Positions 1-5,165 of a DNA stretch of 5,171 nucleotides are shown here, one piece after another. The notes beneath the pieces are model-generated. The model was not told the origin of the DNA and made no database searches. It worked only from the letters and a program-made list of their open reading frames with translations. The position numbers and the translations under genes are program-made. Origin of the DNA: Planctomycetales bacterium (GTDB lineage Bacteria > Planctomycetota > Planctomycetia > Pirellulales > Thermoguttaceae); contig SKZG01000586.1 of the NCBI GenBank assembly GCA_007127495.1, forward strand, positions 1-5,171, given 5' to 3'. Numbering within the stretch: position 1 is the stretch's first letter; the number at the start of each line of letters is the position of its first letter.

Positions 1-1206
1 GAAATCGGCGAGCCGTATTGCCGACTGTTGCGGAAGGTGGAGGAGGGGCATTTTGACCTCGCGACCGTCGAGGTGGAGATCATGGGCTTCGACCACACCG
101 CACTGACCGCCCGCCTCCTTGCCAAATGGCACCTGCCCGCAACCCTCACCGAAGCCGTTCCCTGGGGTGAAGGGCGGCGACCTTCCGACGGTGTCGGCAG
201 GGGCCGCAGTCCTCTGCAAAAAATCCTGCACCTGGCCGAGCTGCTCGCCGGTTTCCTGGCCGACGGCCGGCCGGAAGCCTTGGCGGAAGTACTCATTATC
301 GGACGGAATTATCGAGAGTTTTCCGACGAGCAGCTCGAGCGACTTGTCGAGGCCCTGGAGGAGAAGGTCCGGCACCTGGCCGAGGTGCTGTCCCTGGAAT
401 TGCCCGACGGAATGAACTATACCGATGTCTTGGTTCACGCCCACCGGCAGATGGCGGCCGTTGCCGAGTCACTGGCGCAGAGCCTGTTGGAAGGGACGGA
501 CGAGCCGTGTTCGACGGCCGAGGAGCAGTCGCTGTTAAATGAAGTGCAGGACCTGGCCGACGCGGTTGCACGCTATCGGACCGCCGCGCCGGTGGTTGCG
601 GGGGCCAAGGCGGCGCCTGTTGCGGCCCGAGCCGTCGCGGCCGCCTGTGCCGACAGCGCCTCCGTGGCCACGGCCGGCAGTAGTACGCGCACGTGCCCGG
701 AGGGTCTTCCCGCCGGCGACGTCGAGGCCCAGCGTGACGATCTGATGCGGCACTTGGCCTTGGCGGGCCGGGTGTGCCGGAACGTGCGACGCCCGCTCAG
801 CCTCCTGCTGCTGCGGCTGACCGGATCGGTCGATGAGCGTTTCCCTGTGGGCAGCGCGGGCTATGAACTGCTGTTGTGCGAACTGGAGCGCGGCTGCCGG
901 GAGCTGGATCATCACTGTGCCATCTGCCGACCCGATAGTCCGGGCGGATTCGCCCTGATCCTGCCCGACTGCGAACGGAGCCAGGCCGTTGAATACGGGA
1001 ACCAACTATCGCGCCGATTGCGATGCCGGGTGAGTGAATCGGAATGGATGGGCCGCGCGGCCGAGGGGCTCGTGAGCGTCGGCGCGGCGACCATTTCCTT
1101 GCCGCCGAGGAACTTTTCGCCGGCCGACATGGTCGCTGCGGCGGCTCGATGCATGTACGCCTCCTGCTCGTCCGGCGGCGTGGTCAAGAGCCTCGAAATA
1201 TATTGA
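1..1206 (+). CDS. HDOD-domain signalling protein with degenerate GGDEF-like C-terminal domain (5' partial)
   Basis: The frame is open to the window edge, so the gene starts upstream and about 401 residues are visible. The TTG at 28 is not needed as a start. Residues 1-55 look like the C-terminal half of an HDOD domain: an acidic stretch, then the GFDH motif (29-32) and a KWHLP helix (42-46). The His-His that usually follows in HDOD proteins is absent. Helices continue to about residue 165. An Ala-rich linker (about 190-235) leads to a domain with GGDEF topology: LSLLLL (267-272), FALILPD (317-323), VSVGAAT (358-364) and a final helix with MYAS. The GG(D/E)EF signature is replaced by SPGGF (313-317), and the first metal-binding Asp position reads Arg. 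Diguanylate cyclase activity is therefore unlikely, and a cytoplasmic regulatory or scaffold role is inferred. It ends in TGA, 11 nt from the convergent DUF1598 stop codon. Confidence 0.8.
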   Translation, partial: EIGEPYCRLLRKVEEGHFDLATVEVEIMGFDHTALTARLLAKWHLPATLTEAVPWGEGRRPSDGVGRGRSPLQKILHLAELLAGFLADGRPEALAEVLIIGRNYREFSDEQLERLVEALEEKVRHLAEVLSLELPDGMNYTDVLVHAHRQMAAVAESLAQSLLEGTDEPCSTAEEQSLLNEVQDLADAVARYRTAAPVVAGAKAAPVAARAVAAACADSASVATAGSSTRTCPEGLPAGDVEAQRDDLMRHLALAGRVCRNVRRPLSLLLLRLTGSVDERFPVGSAGYELLLCELERGCRELDHHCAICRPDSPGGFALILPDCERSQAVEYGNQLSRRLRCRVSESEWMGRAAEGLVSVGAATISLPPRNFSPADMVAAAARCMYASCSSGGVVKSLEIY

Positions 1207-1217
1207 CTCGCTCCGGC

Positions 1218-2570
1218 TTAATCCCACCACCACTGGCCTTCGGGCAACTCGACGGCGGTTTGCCGGCGGAGCCGGGCGACCTCGCCTTTTTCGTCGAGCC
1301 GGGCCTCGCGTAGGGCGCGCGCAGCTTCAATGGTCACGCCGCCGCCGACGGGCGTCATCAGCCGATTGCCCCGCCAGATGGCATTCACCGCTGTTTCGAC
1401 TTGCCGCGGCGCCGCGTGACGCTCGACGGCGTACTTGCTTTCATCGCCCAGGAGCGGCATCGACCAATCCACCTTGCCGTACAAGTCCTCTTGCTGGACG
1501 AAGGCCGCGACGATGGCCACGTCGATCAAATTGCGCAGTTCGGCGTACACCGCCGAGCGCGCGGCCAACTGCGGATATTTCTGGGTGAAGCTGGCGACGA
1601 AGGCCTGACTGGCATGGTTGGAGCGTCCTGCCGCCCTGCGCTGACCCTCGGCGGTTACCAGCTCGTCTTCACCGATCAGTTTGACACCGTCGCCGACCAG
1701 TTGCATGGCCAGCCGGTCGTCGCAAACGCGCACGCTCTCGTAGTCGGGGGTGAAGTACCAACGCTGCATGGCATTGCGGCTTACCTGAGCCGGGTTGGCA
1801 CGGTCCACATAGCTCACCAAGCGCACCGGCGGCTGTTCCAAACCAATGCCGATGAGCTTCATCCGATAGTCGGCTTCCACGAGGATCTGGGCGAAGCGGG
1901 TGCTCGGATGGATTCCCTGGATGCTGACGCGCTGCAGGCCCAGGTTCGTGCGCAGCCCCTCGGCAATAGCTTGCGTGTGAGCGGGGGTTGCGTGCGGCCC
2001 GACCTGTTGCAGGAATTGCTGCATCGCGGCAAGGCCCTCGGGCGTCGGGTCGATCGAGCAGCCGATCAGCCGGGTGCTCTTTCCGCCCGGGGGAAAGGCT
2101 CGCAGCGCCACCACGAGGTCTTCCAGATGCACGACGGGCCGGCCGCTGTTGATGCCCACCACGCGCCCGGCGGCGTCGGTCACCCAGCCCTCGGCCGGAC
2201 CGGCCAGCACGATGTCGCCCGAGTCGGGATAGCAGAACACGTACTGCGCCCTTTGCAGCCCGGCCAGGTAGCGCATTTCGTCGGTCACCAGGCCGTTGCG
2301 TTCGGCAATGGCCCTTTCAAGACGGTTGAGGGAAATCTTGCGCATAGCAGAGGGGCGCAGCAGCTCGTGATCGAGCGATGCCCGAGCCGCGCCGATGCGT
2401 TCGCGGAGCAGGCGGTTGCCGGGGTCGGCAAACATGCGAGTGCGGAGCACGCCTTCGGCGTCGATGGCGACGCCGGCACTCTCTTGCGCCCTACCGGGCG
2501 TCAGCCCGATGGCGCCAAAGCCCAAACCGATCAACACGAGAGCCATTCCACGAAGGATTCGAGGGGACAT
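1218..2570 (-). CDS. Exported DUF1598-family protein (planctomycete-type, unknown function)
   Basis: This is a 450-residue protein of unknown function. I recognise the DUF1598 family from the region VSIQGIHPSTRFAQ (215-228) followed by EADYRMK (232-238), and from CSIDPTPEGLA (171-181), RWYFTPDYE (270-278) and a KYPQLA segment (331-336). The ATG at 2570 is chosen because GGAG lies 9 nt upstream and the protein then opens with a signal peptide: Arg residues at 4 and 7, a hydrophobic core at 9-24, and a likely cut after GRA (26-28). A start at 2669 would put 33 polar residues before this signal and would run through a perfect hairpin. No transmembrane segment follows the signal, so a periplasmic or envelope location is inferred. 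Three Cys remain in the mature part (113, 171, 283). It ends in WWWD and TAA. A long opposite-strand frame covers most of it and is judged a shadow. Confidence 0.88.
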   Translation of the reverse strand: MSPRILRGMALVLIGLGFGAIGLTPGRAQESAGVAIDAEGVLRTRMFADPGNRLLRERIGAARASLDHELLRPSAMRKISLNRLERAIAERNGLVTDEMRYLAGLQRAQYVFCYPDSGDIVLAGPAEGWVTDAAGRVVGINSGRPVVHLEDLVVALRAFPPGGKSTRLIGCSIDPTPEGLAAMQQFLQQVGPHATPAHTQAIAEGLRTNLGLQRVSIQGIHPSTRFAQILVEADYRMKLIGIGLEQPPVRLVSYVDRANPAQVSRNAMQRWYFTPDYESVRVCDDRLAMQLVGDGVKLIGEDELVTAEGQRRAAGRSNHASQAFVASFTQKYPQLAARSAVYAELRNLIDVAIVAAFVQQEDLYGKVDWSMPLLGDESKYAVERHAAPRQVETAVNAIWRGNRLMTPVGGGVTIEAARALREARLDEKGEVARLRRQTAVELPEGQWWWD

Positions 2571-2579
2571 GCGAAATTT

Positions 2580-2583
2580 CTCC
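2580..2583 (-). promoter_or_regulatory. Shine-Dalgarno GGAG for the DUF1598 gene
   Basis: GGAG on the minus strand lies 9 nt before the ATG at 2570. It decides in favour of the internal start, which begins exactly at a signal peptide, over the longer frame from 2669. Confidence 0.75.
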
Positions 2584-2610
2584 AGTTTCAAAAGAAGGTC
2601 AGCGTCCGGT

Positions 2611-2652
2611 ACGCTCCCACCGCAACAGCCCGCAAGCCGTGGGTGGGAGCGT
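2611..2652. repeat. Perfect 11-bp inverted repeat (stem-loop) in the DUF1598 leader
   Basis: ACGCTCCCACC (2611-2621) and GGTGGGAGCGT (2642-2652) are exact reverse complements with a 20-nt loop. On the plus strand the stem runs into TTTT, which resembles a terminator, but no plus-strand gene precedes it. On the minus strand it lies inside the inferred 5' leader of the DUF1598 gene, about 40 nt before the start codon. It could be a regulatory or RNA-stability hairpin, or one unit of an interspersed repeat. A related 10-mer, GGCGGGAGCG, lies at 4491-4500. Confidence 0.7.
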
Positions 2653-2725
2653 TTTGTTGATAATTGCATGCGGAGCCGGCCCGACTGCCGGACACCGTGT
2701 CGCGCAGTCTACCGCCCCTCTATTG

Positions 2726-2754
2726 ATCATAATTGGGCAAGTTGGGTAAATCAA
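2726..2754 (-). promoter_or_regulatory. Putative sigma-70-type promoter for the DUF1598 gene
   Basis: On the minus strand, TTGATT (2754-2749) and TATGAT (2731-2726) are separated by exactly 17 nt. They match the -35 and -10 consensus at 4 of 6 and 5 of 6 positions. The site lies in a locally AT-richer stretch. Transcription would start near 2719, giving a leader of about 150 nt that includes the 2611-2652 hairpin. Planctomycete promoters are poorly defined, so this is an inference from the general bacterial consensus. Confidence 0.45.
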
Positions 2755-2796
2755 GCGGAAGCCATAATTTTGCCGAGGAAACCCCGCGCGGTTAGT

Positions 2797-2810
2797 CACG
2801 AGTGCTCGTG
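2797..2810. repeat. 14-bp near-palindrome CACGAG-TG-CTCGTG
   Basis: Perfect 6-bp arms flank a 2-nt centre. The site lies about 45 bp upstream of the putative -35 of the DUF1598 promoter, where an activator site could sit. It may equally be chance in GC-rich DNA. Confidence 0.35.
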
Positions 2811-2852
2811 CCCGGATTATTCATCTACGGGGGGGTGGGGCGCAGTCGAATA

Positions 2853-2887
2853 GCTCGGCCGGGGGGCTTCGCAAGCTGCAGCCGAGC
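2853..2887. repeat. Stem-loop with 7-bp arms downstream of the TPR gene
   Basis: GCTCGGC (2853-2859) pairs with GCCGAGC (2881-2887). The 21-nt loop contains a second small stem, GCTT-CGC-AAGC (2866-2876). It lies about 135 nt past the TPR stop codon. No T-tract follows on the minus strand, so it is not a standard intrinsic terminator. Confidence 0.4.
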
Positions 2888-2920
2888 CTGTACTCGCCGC
2901 GGCCTCAAACTGCGCTTTCC

Positions 2921-2972
2921 GTAGCATGGGCTTTAGCCCGTCCAAGCGAAGACGGACAAGAACGTCCATCCT
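2921..2972. repeat. Two adjacent small palindromes, probable planctomycete interspersed repeat
   Basis: GGGCTTTAGCCC (2928-2939) is a hairpin with 5-bp arms. Just after it, GGAC-N6-GTCC (2954-2967) is a second one. Together with the flanking GTAGCAT and ATCCTAAGG they resemble an intergenic repeat I recall from planctomycete genomes, where the reverse strand is often mis-called as small proteins with a GWTFLSV-like peptide. The minus frame here reads GWTFLSV. Family membership is from memory and was not searched. Confidence 0.45.
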
Positions 2973-3004
2973 AAGGAAATCGCAAAAACGGCACGCGGCA
3001 AGTA

Positions 3005-3016
3005 TAGAAACGGAAG
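3005..3016 (-). repeat. 12-nt copy of the TTCCGTTTC repeat core, 5 nt past the TPR stop codon
   Basis: On the minus strand this reads CTTCCGTTTCTA. It is identical to the core of both arms of the 22-bp inverted repeat at 4296-4393. A further GCCGC follows with a small gap, as in the copies at 4367 and 5161. It starts right after the TPR stop codon, on the 3' side of that gene. Confidence 0.45.
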
Positions 3017-3021
3017 TCCCG

Positions 3022-4197
3022 TCACTCGGCCTGGACCCGAGTGATGGCCGAGGTCGCTCCGGTCAGCCGGATGTGCGGCGCGTTGCGTCGGGCTTGGTCC
3101 AGGTCGATTCCGTCCGGTTGTTGCAGGCCGGTGGACGACTGTCGGGGCCAAGCCCCGTCGCTGCGCGCCGGCGGCGCGACATGGCTCGGTCCTTGTGGAA
3201 ACGCTTCGCGCCGCTGCGGTCCTGGGAAAGAGCCCGCCGGAGCGGGCGGCTGCGTGGGCGGATATCCGTGGGGCGGTCCAGCAGGCCGCGCCGCCGACGA
3301 CGGACCGAGCGACGGATGAGGCACCTCGGCCGGTCGCCGGGGCACCATGGCGGCCGGGTTGCCGGCGGCCGGTGGCCGGTGGCCGGCCACGGAAGGCGGT
3401 TGCAGTTCTGCCAGGAGTTGCCGCGCCGGGGCAAGGTTCGGGGCCCGGCGAAGCGCGGCAGAAAGATGCTGGACCGCCGCCTCGCGCTGACCGCGCCGAT
3501 GCAGCAAGTAGCCCAGGTTGTAGTAGGCCACCGCCTCGCCATGCACCGCATGAAGCTGCTCATACGCGGCCTGGAGCTGCCCCAGCTCCACGAGCACATG
3601 GGCAAGATTGTTGCGATAAAGGGGTTCGTCGGGCTTCAGTTGAACGGCCTGCGATAACGTGGCCGCCGCCTCGTTGGGCATTCTCCGGCGATCGTAGTGC
3701 AGGCCCAGGTAATTGTACACCGAAGCTTCGCGGGGATGTGTCTGCACGGCGCGGCGGTACAGCTCGAAGGCCTCGGCCTGCCTGCCCCGCCGGTCCATCA
3801 ACCGCGCGTAGTTCAGCATGGCGCCCAGGTCGTCGCGATCCAATTGCAGGGCGGTCTGATAATGCTGCTCAGCCTCGTCGAGCCGGCCGGCGTGTTCGTT
3901 CAGGCGGGCGACCTCGACGTGCAGGCGCGGGCTGGGCCGGCCCCGGCTGCGCAGCGAGGTTGGATCGGCCGCGGTGTGGACCGGGGTTTCCGATACGAAC
4001 GCACGTGTCAGCCCGTCCCATCCACGCTTTGCACTGGAGCTGAGCGAGTCGAAGAGCGATGGCTTGGCCGGCTGGACCGCAAACGGGTTGGAGGCGGTGC
4101 CTTGCGCCGCGGCCGTGCCGGGCGCGCTGACGCCCGTCAGCACCAAGCCAACGACGACCGATGCGGTAATCCGGCATCGTGGCAAAATCCGATGCAC
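3022..4197 (-). CDS. Exported tetratricopeptide-repeat protein with Pro-rich C-terminal tail
   Basis: A 391-residue protein. The GTG start at 4197 is supported by GGAGG 7 nt upstream and by an N-terminal signal peptide: Arg at 3, 7 and 9, a hydrophobic stretch at 12-25, and a likely cut after TAAA (28-31). Residues 90-256 form about five TPR units. Typical features are LNEHAGRLDEAEQHYQTAL (99-117), a PREASVYNYLG junction (155-165), and YNLGYLLHRRGQREAAVQHL (226-245). The fourth unit (192-222) is about three residues short. Residues 266-365 are rich in Pro, Ala, Gly and Arg and look disordered. A polar end follows. TPR domains bind proteins, so a periplasmic or envelope scaffold role is inferred, with unknown partner. 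It likely has its own transcript, as 307 nt and 451 nt separate it from its same-strand neighbours. Confidence 0.87.
   Translation of the reverse strand: MHRILPRCRITASVVVGLVLTGVSAPGTAAAQGTASNPFAVQPAKPSLFDSLSSSAKRGWDGLTRAFVSETPVHTAADPTSLRSRGRPSPRLHVEVARLNEHAGRLDEAEQHYQTALQLDRDDLGAMLNYARLMDRRGRQAEAFELYRRAVQTHPREASVYNYLGLHYDRRRMPNEAAATLSQAVQLKPDEPLYRNNLAHVLVELGQLQAAYEQLHAVHGEAVAYYNLGYLLHRRGQREAAVQHLSAALRRAPNLAPARQLLAELQPPSVAGHRPPAAGNPAAMVPRRPAEVPHPSLGPSSAARPAGPPHGYPPTQPPAPAGSFPGPQRREAFPQGPSHVAPPARSDGAWPRQSSTGLQQPDGIDLDQARRNAPHIRLTGATSAITRVQAE
3367..3387. repeat. Three tandem copies of a 7-bp unit inside the TPR gene tail
   Basis: GGCCGGT, GGCCGGT and GGCCGGC follow one another. The array encodes part of the start of the Pro-rich tail on the minus strand. 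Its 21 bp total keeps frame, but gain or loss of one 7-bp unit would shift it, so it is a possible slippage site. Confidence 0.5.
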
Positions 4198-4204
4198 CTT
4201 CGAA

Positions 4205-4209
4205 CCTCC
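4205..4209 (-). promoter_or_regulatory. Shine-Dalgarno GGAGG for the TPR gene
   Basis: GGAGG on the minus strand lies 7 nt before GTG at 4197. This supports the non-ATG start. An ATG at 4211 overlaps the site but is out of frame. Confidence 0.8.
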
Positions 4210-4295
4210 ATGTTCGATAACCGAGGTTGTTCAGAAACGCAAGCACACCGATTGGCGGCGGTCCTACAAATGGCCAAATGCGGCGAGAAAGAATC

Positions 4296-4393
4296 GCTCT
4301 TCCGTTTCTAGGTGCAGACAGCCTTTATTTCAGGGACGGCACACGGCGTGTGCCTACTACAGTCAAGCGGCCTGCACCTAGAAACGGAAGAGC
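4296..4393. repeat. Perfect 22-bp inverted repeat enclosing a 54-bp centre
   Basis: The arms at 4296-4317 and 4372-4393 are exact reverse complements. They share the core TTCCGTTTC-TA-GGTGCAG (left arm, plus strand). The 98-bp unit lies between two same-strand genes and could fold into a long hairpin in RNA downstream of the 189-aa gene. It looks like a small palindromic interspersed element or MITE-like unit. No matching direct repeat of the flanks is evident, so transposition is not shown. It could also end the transcript of the 189-aa gene, although only a weak T-rich stretch follows the stem on the minus strand. Confidence 0.8.
4338..4354. repeat. 17-bp palindrome within the centre of the inverted repeat
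   Basis: GGCACACG and CGTGTGCC are perfect 8-bp arms around one central G. With the flanking GGGAC and TACTAC this resembles a repeat I recall from planctomycete intergenic DNA. The stretch 4332-4346 recurs inverted at 4411-4425 with 13 of 15 matches. Confidence 0.6.
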
Positions 4394-4410
4394 CGAAAAA
4401 ACCTCTCGGC

Positions 4411-4425
4411 CGGTGTACCGTCCCT
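4411..4425 (-). repeat. Imperfect inverted copy of the repeat centre
   Basis: The minus strand reads AGGGACGGTACACCG, against AGGGACGGCACACGG at 4332-4346 on the plus strand. It lies outside the 22-bp arms, so the whole repeat region spans at least 4296-4425. Confidence 0.45.
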
Positions 4426-4504
4426 AGTAATCGACCCGCAACCCACGATAGCTGAAGCCGAATTTAGCAGTTAGGCAAAGTTCAACGGCAGGCGGGAGCG
4501 CCGG

Positions 4505-5074
4505 TCAGAACTCGTTCGAACTGGTCGCGGCCGGCAGCATCGGGACCGGAGTCGCTTCGTGAAACTTCCGACCGACCACGTCGACCCGCTCGGCCGGCCA
4601 CCCTTGCGGCCGGATGTGGGTTTGTAGCACGGGGGGAAGTCGATCGTGCGGGGCGAGTTCCACGACCAGTTCCTGGACCTCGATGACCCGGCCCGCCGTA
4701 ACCTGCGGGTCGTCGGCCATTTGAACGTAGATGACCCGATGTTGAGCAGGCGCCTCGAAAACGATCCAGCGCACCTTCCGGCGGCCTGCCTCGGAAAGTT
4801 CGGTGCCATCGTCTTCGAAATAGTAGTCGCCAATCAGGTTTTGCTGGCGCCACCCGTGCTCAATCATCGTGCCGAACGCCGCTTTCGCCGCCCGACGGTC
4901 GGCATGGACGTAGGGCTCCGGCCAGCGGTTGCGAAGCTTCGTATCGCGGGCAATGTCGGCCGCGACCTTCTTGGTGCCGCCCCAAAGCCACGCGAACGGG
5001 TTGGCCGACGCCAGCGACGCCGGTGCGGCAATGAGCCAACAGGCGATGGCAATACGAGCGAACCGAGCAGCCAT
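4505..5074 (-). CDS. Exported protein of unknown function, 189 residues
   Basis: Complete gene. The ATG at 5074 has GGAGG 8 nt upstream. The first 24 residues form a clear signal peptide: Arg at 4 and 7, hydrophobic 8-22, and ASA (22-24) as cleavage site. The mature part starts NPFAWLWGG. Next come a WPEPYVHADR segment (51-60), an IEHGWRQQNLIGDYYFE segment (71-87), TELSEAGRRKVRWIVFEAP (91-109), a likely beta-strand VIYVQ (114-118), and a C-terminal region with a GWPAERVDVV stretch and a Pro-rich end. I recall similar small exported proteins from planctomycetes but cannot name the family or a function. There is no lipobox Cys and no second transmembrane segment, so a soluble periplasmic or surface location is inferred. 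The leader carries two overlapping inverted repeats. Confidence 0.85.
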   Translation of the reverse strand: MAARFARIAIACWLIAAPASLASANPFAWLWGGTKKVAADIARDTKLRNRWPEPYVHADRRAAKAAFGTMIEHGWRQQNLIGDYYFEDDGTELSEAGRRKVRWIVFEAPAQHRVIYVQMADDPQVTAGRVIEVQELVVELAPHDRLPPVLQTHIRPQGWPAERVDVVGRKFHEATPVPMLPAATSSNEF

Positions 5075-5082
5075 CCAGATAA

Positions 5083-5087
5083 CCTCC
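5083..5087 (-). promoter_or_regulatory. Shine-Dalgarno GGAGG for the 189-aa gene
   Basis: GGAGG on the minus strand lies 8 nt before the ATG at 5074. With the signal peptide it fixes the start. Confidence 0.8.
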
Positions 5088-5107
5088 GTCCCAAAATGCC
5101 TTCTTTG

Positions 5108-5133
5108 GGTGGCGTAAATCCACCTTATTTACG
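5108..5133 (-). promoter_or_regulatory. Two mutually exclusive hairpins in the leader of the 189-aa gene
   Basis: On the minus strand the order is CGTAAAT (5133-5127), AA, GGTGG (5124-5120), ATTTACG (5119-5113), CCACC (5112-5108). CGTAAAT can pair with ATTTACG (7 bp), or GGTGG with CCACC (5 bp). Each stem uses the other's loop. A pseudoknot with both complete is unlikely because no linker is left before the last strand. The structure ends 33 nt before the start codon, where it could affect translation, or it could be a DNA operator. The function is not known. Confidence 0.45.
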
Positions 5134-5142
5134 TCCCAGTTT

Positions 5143-5165
5143 TTCCGTTTCCCGGTGCAGGCCGC
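5143..5165 (+). repeat. Third copy of the TTCCGTTTC-GGTGCAG repeat, upstream of the 189-aa gene
   Basis: This 23-nt stretch matches the reverse complement of 4367-4389 with only two adjacent mismatches (CC for TA). The match runs past the 22-bp arm into GCCGC. It may continue past the window end. It shows that the element at 4296-4393 belongs to a dispersed repeat family. Confidence 0.65.

Larger units (their letters stand above)
2571..3021. other. 451-nt intergenic region between the TPR and DUF1598 genes
   Basis: No credible gene is seen here. From left to right it holds the Shine-Dalgarno site of the DUF1598 gene, a perfect 11-bp stem (2611-2652), a sigma-70-like promoter pointing left (2726-2754), a 14-bp near-palindrome (2797-2810), a G-run (2829-2840), a 7-bp stem-loop (2853-2887), and two small palindromes that resemble a planctomycete interspersed repeat (2921-2972). 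A 12-nt copy of the window's repeat core lies just after the TPR stop codon (3005-3016). Short open frames across it have no Shine-Dalgarno site or family likeness. Confidence 0.7.
4198..4504. other. 307-nt intergenic region between the 189-aa gene and the TPR gene
   Basis: There is no credible gene. The centre is a repeat structure: a perfect 22-bp inverted repeat (4296-4317 and 4372-4393) around a palindrome (4338-4354), followed by an imperfect inverted copy of part of the centre (4411-4425). GGCGGGAGCG at 4491-4500, just past the stop codon of the 189-aa gene, resembles one arm of the 2611-2652 hairpin. I see no convincing promoter for the TPR gene. A TTGCGT/TATCGA pair with 17-nt spacing is too close to the Shine-Dalgarno site to be useful. 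Confidence 0.7.

Noticed and set aside
2611..2655. Intrinsic terminator on the plus strand
   Set aside because: The stem and TTTT fit the form, but no plus-strand gene precedes it. The only plus-strand gene ends at 1206.
1401..2660. Long open frame of 419 codons on the plus strand
   Set aside because: It is antisense to the DUF1598 gene. Its translation lacks a signal, recognisable domains or a Shine-Dalgarno site, and is rich in His and Arg as expected from a mirror of a GC-rich gene.
2571..2669. N-terminal extension of the DUF1598 protein to a start at 2669
   Set aside because: It would add 33 polar residues ahead of a standard signal peptide and would translate through the 2611-2652 hairpin. 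The internal ATG has a good GGAG site.
2829..2866. G-quadruplex
   Set aside because: The G-runs are uneven, and one loop would be about 20 nt, so the call is too weak to list as a feature.
3195..4043. Open frame of 282 codons on the plus strand over the TPR gene
   Set aside because: The translation is Ala/Arg/Pro-rich low complexity without family likeness. The minus-strand TPR repeats explain the region.
3869..4246. Minus-strand frame of 125 codons overlapping the TPR start
   Set aside because: It is out of frame with the TPR protein, becomes Arg/Pro/Ala-rich, and has no family likeness. The GTG start with GGAGG explains the locus.
4296..4393. CRISPR repeat or transposon ends
   Set aside because: There is only one inverted pair, no regular spacer array, no transposase frame inside the 54-bp centre, and no clear target-site duplication in the flanks.
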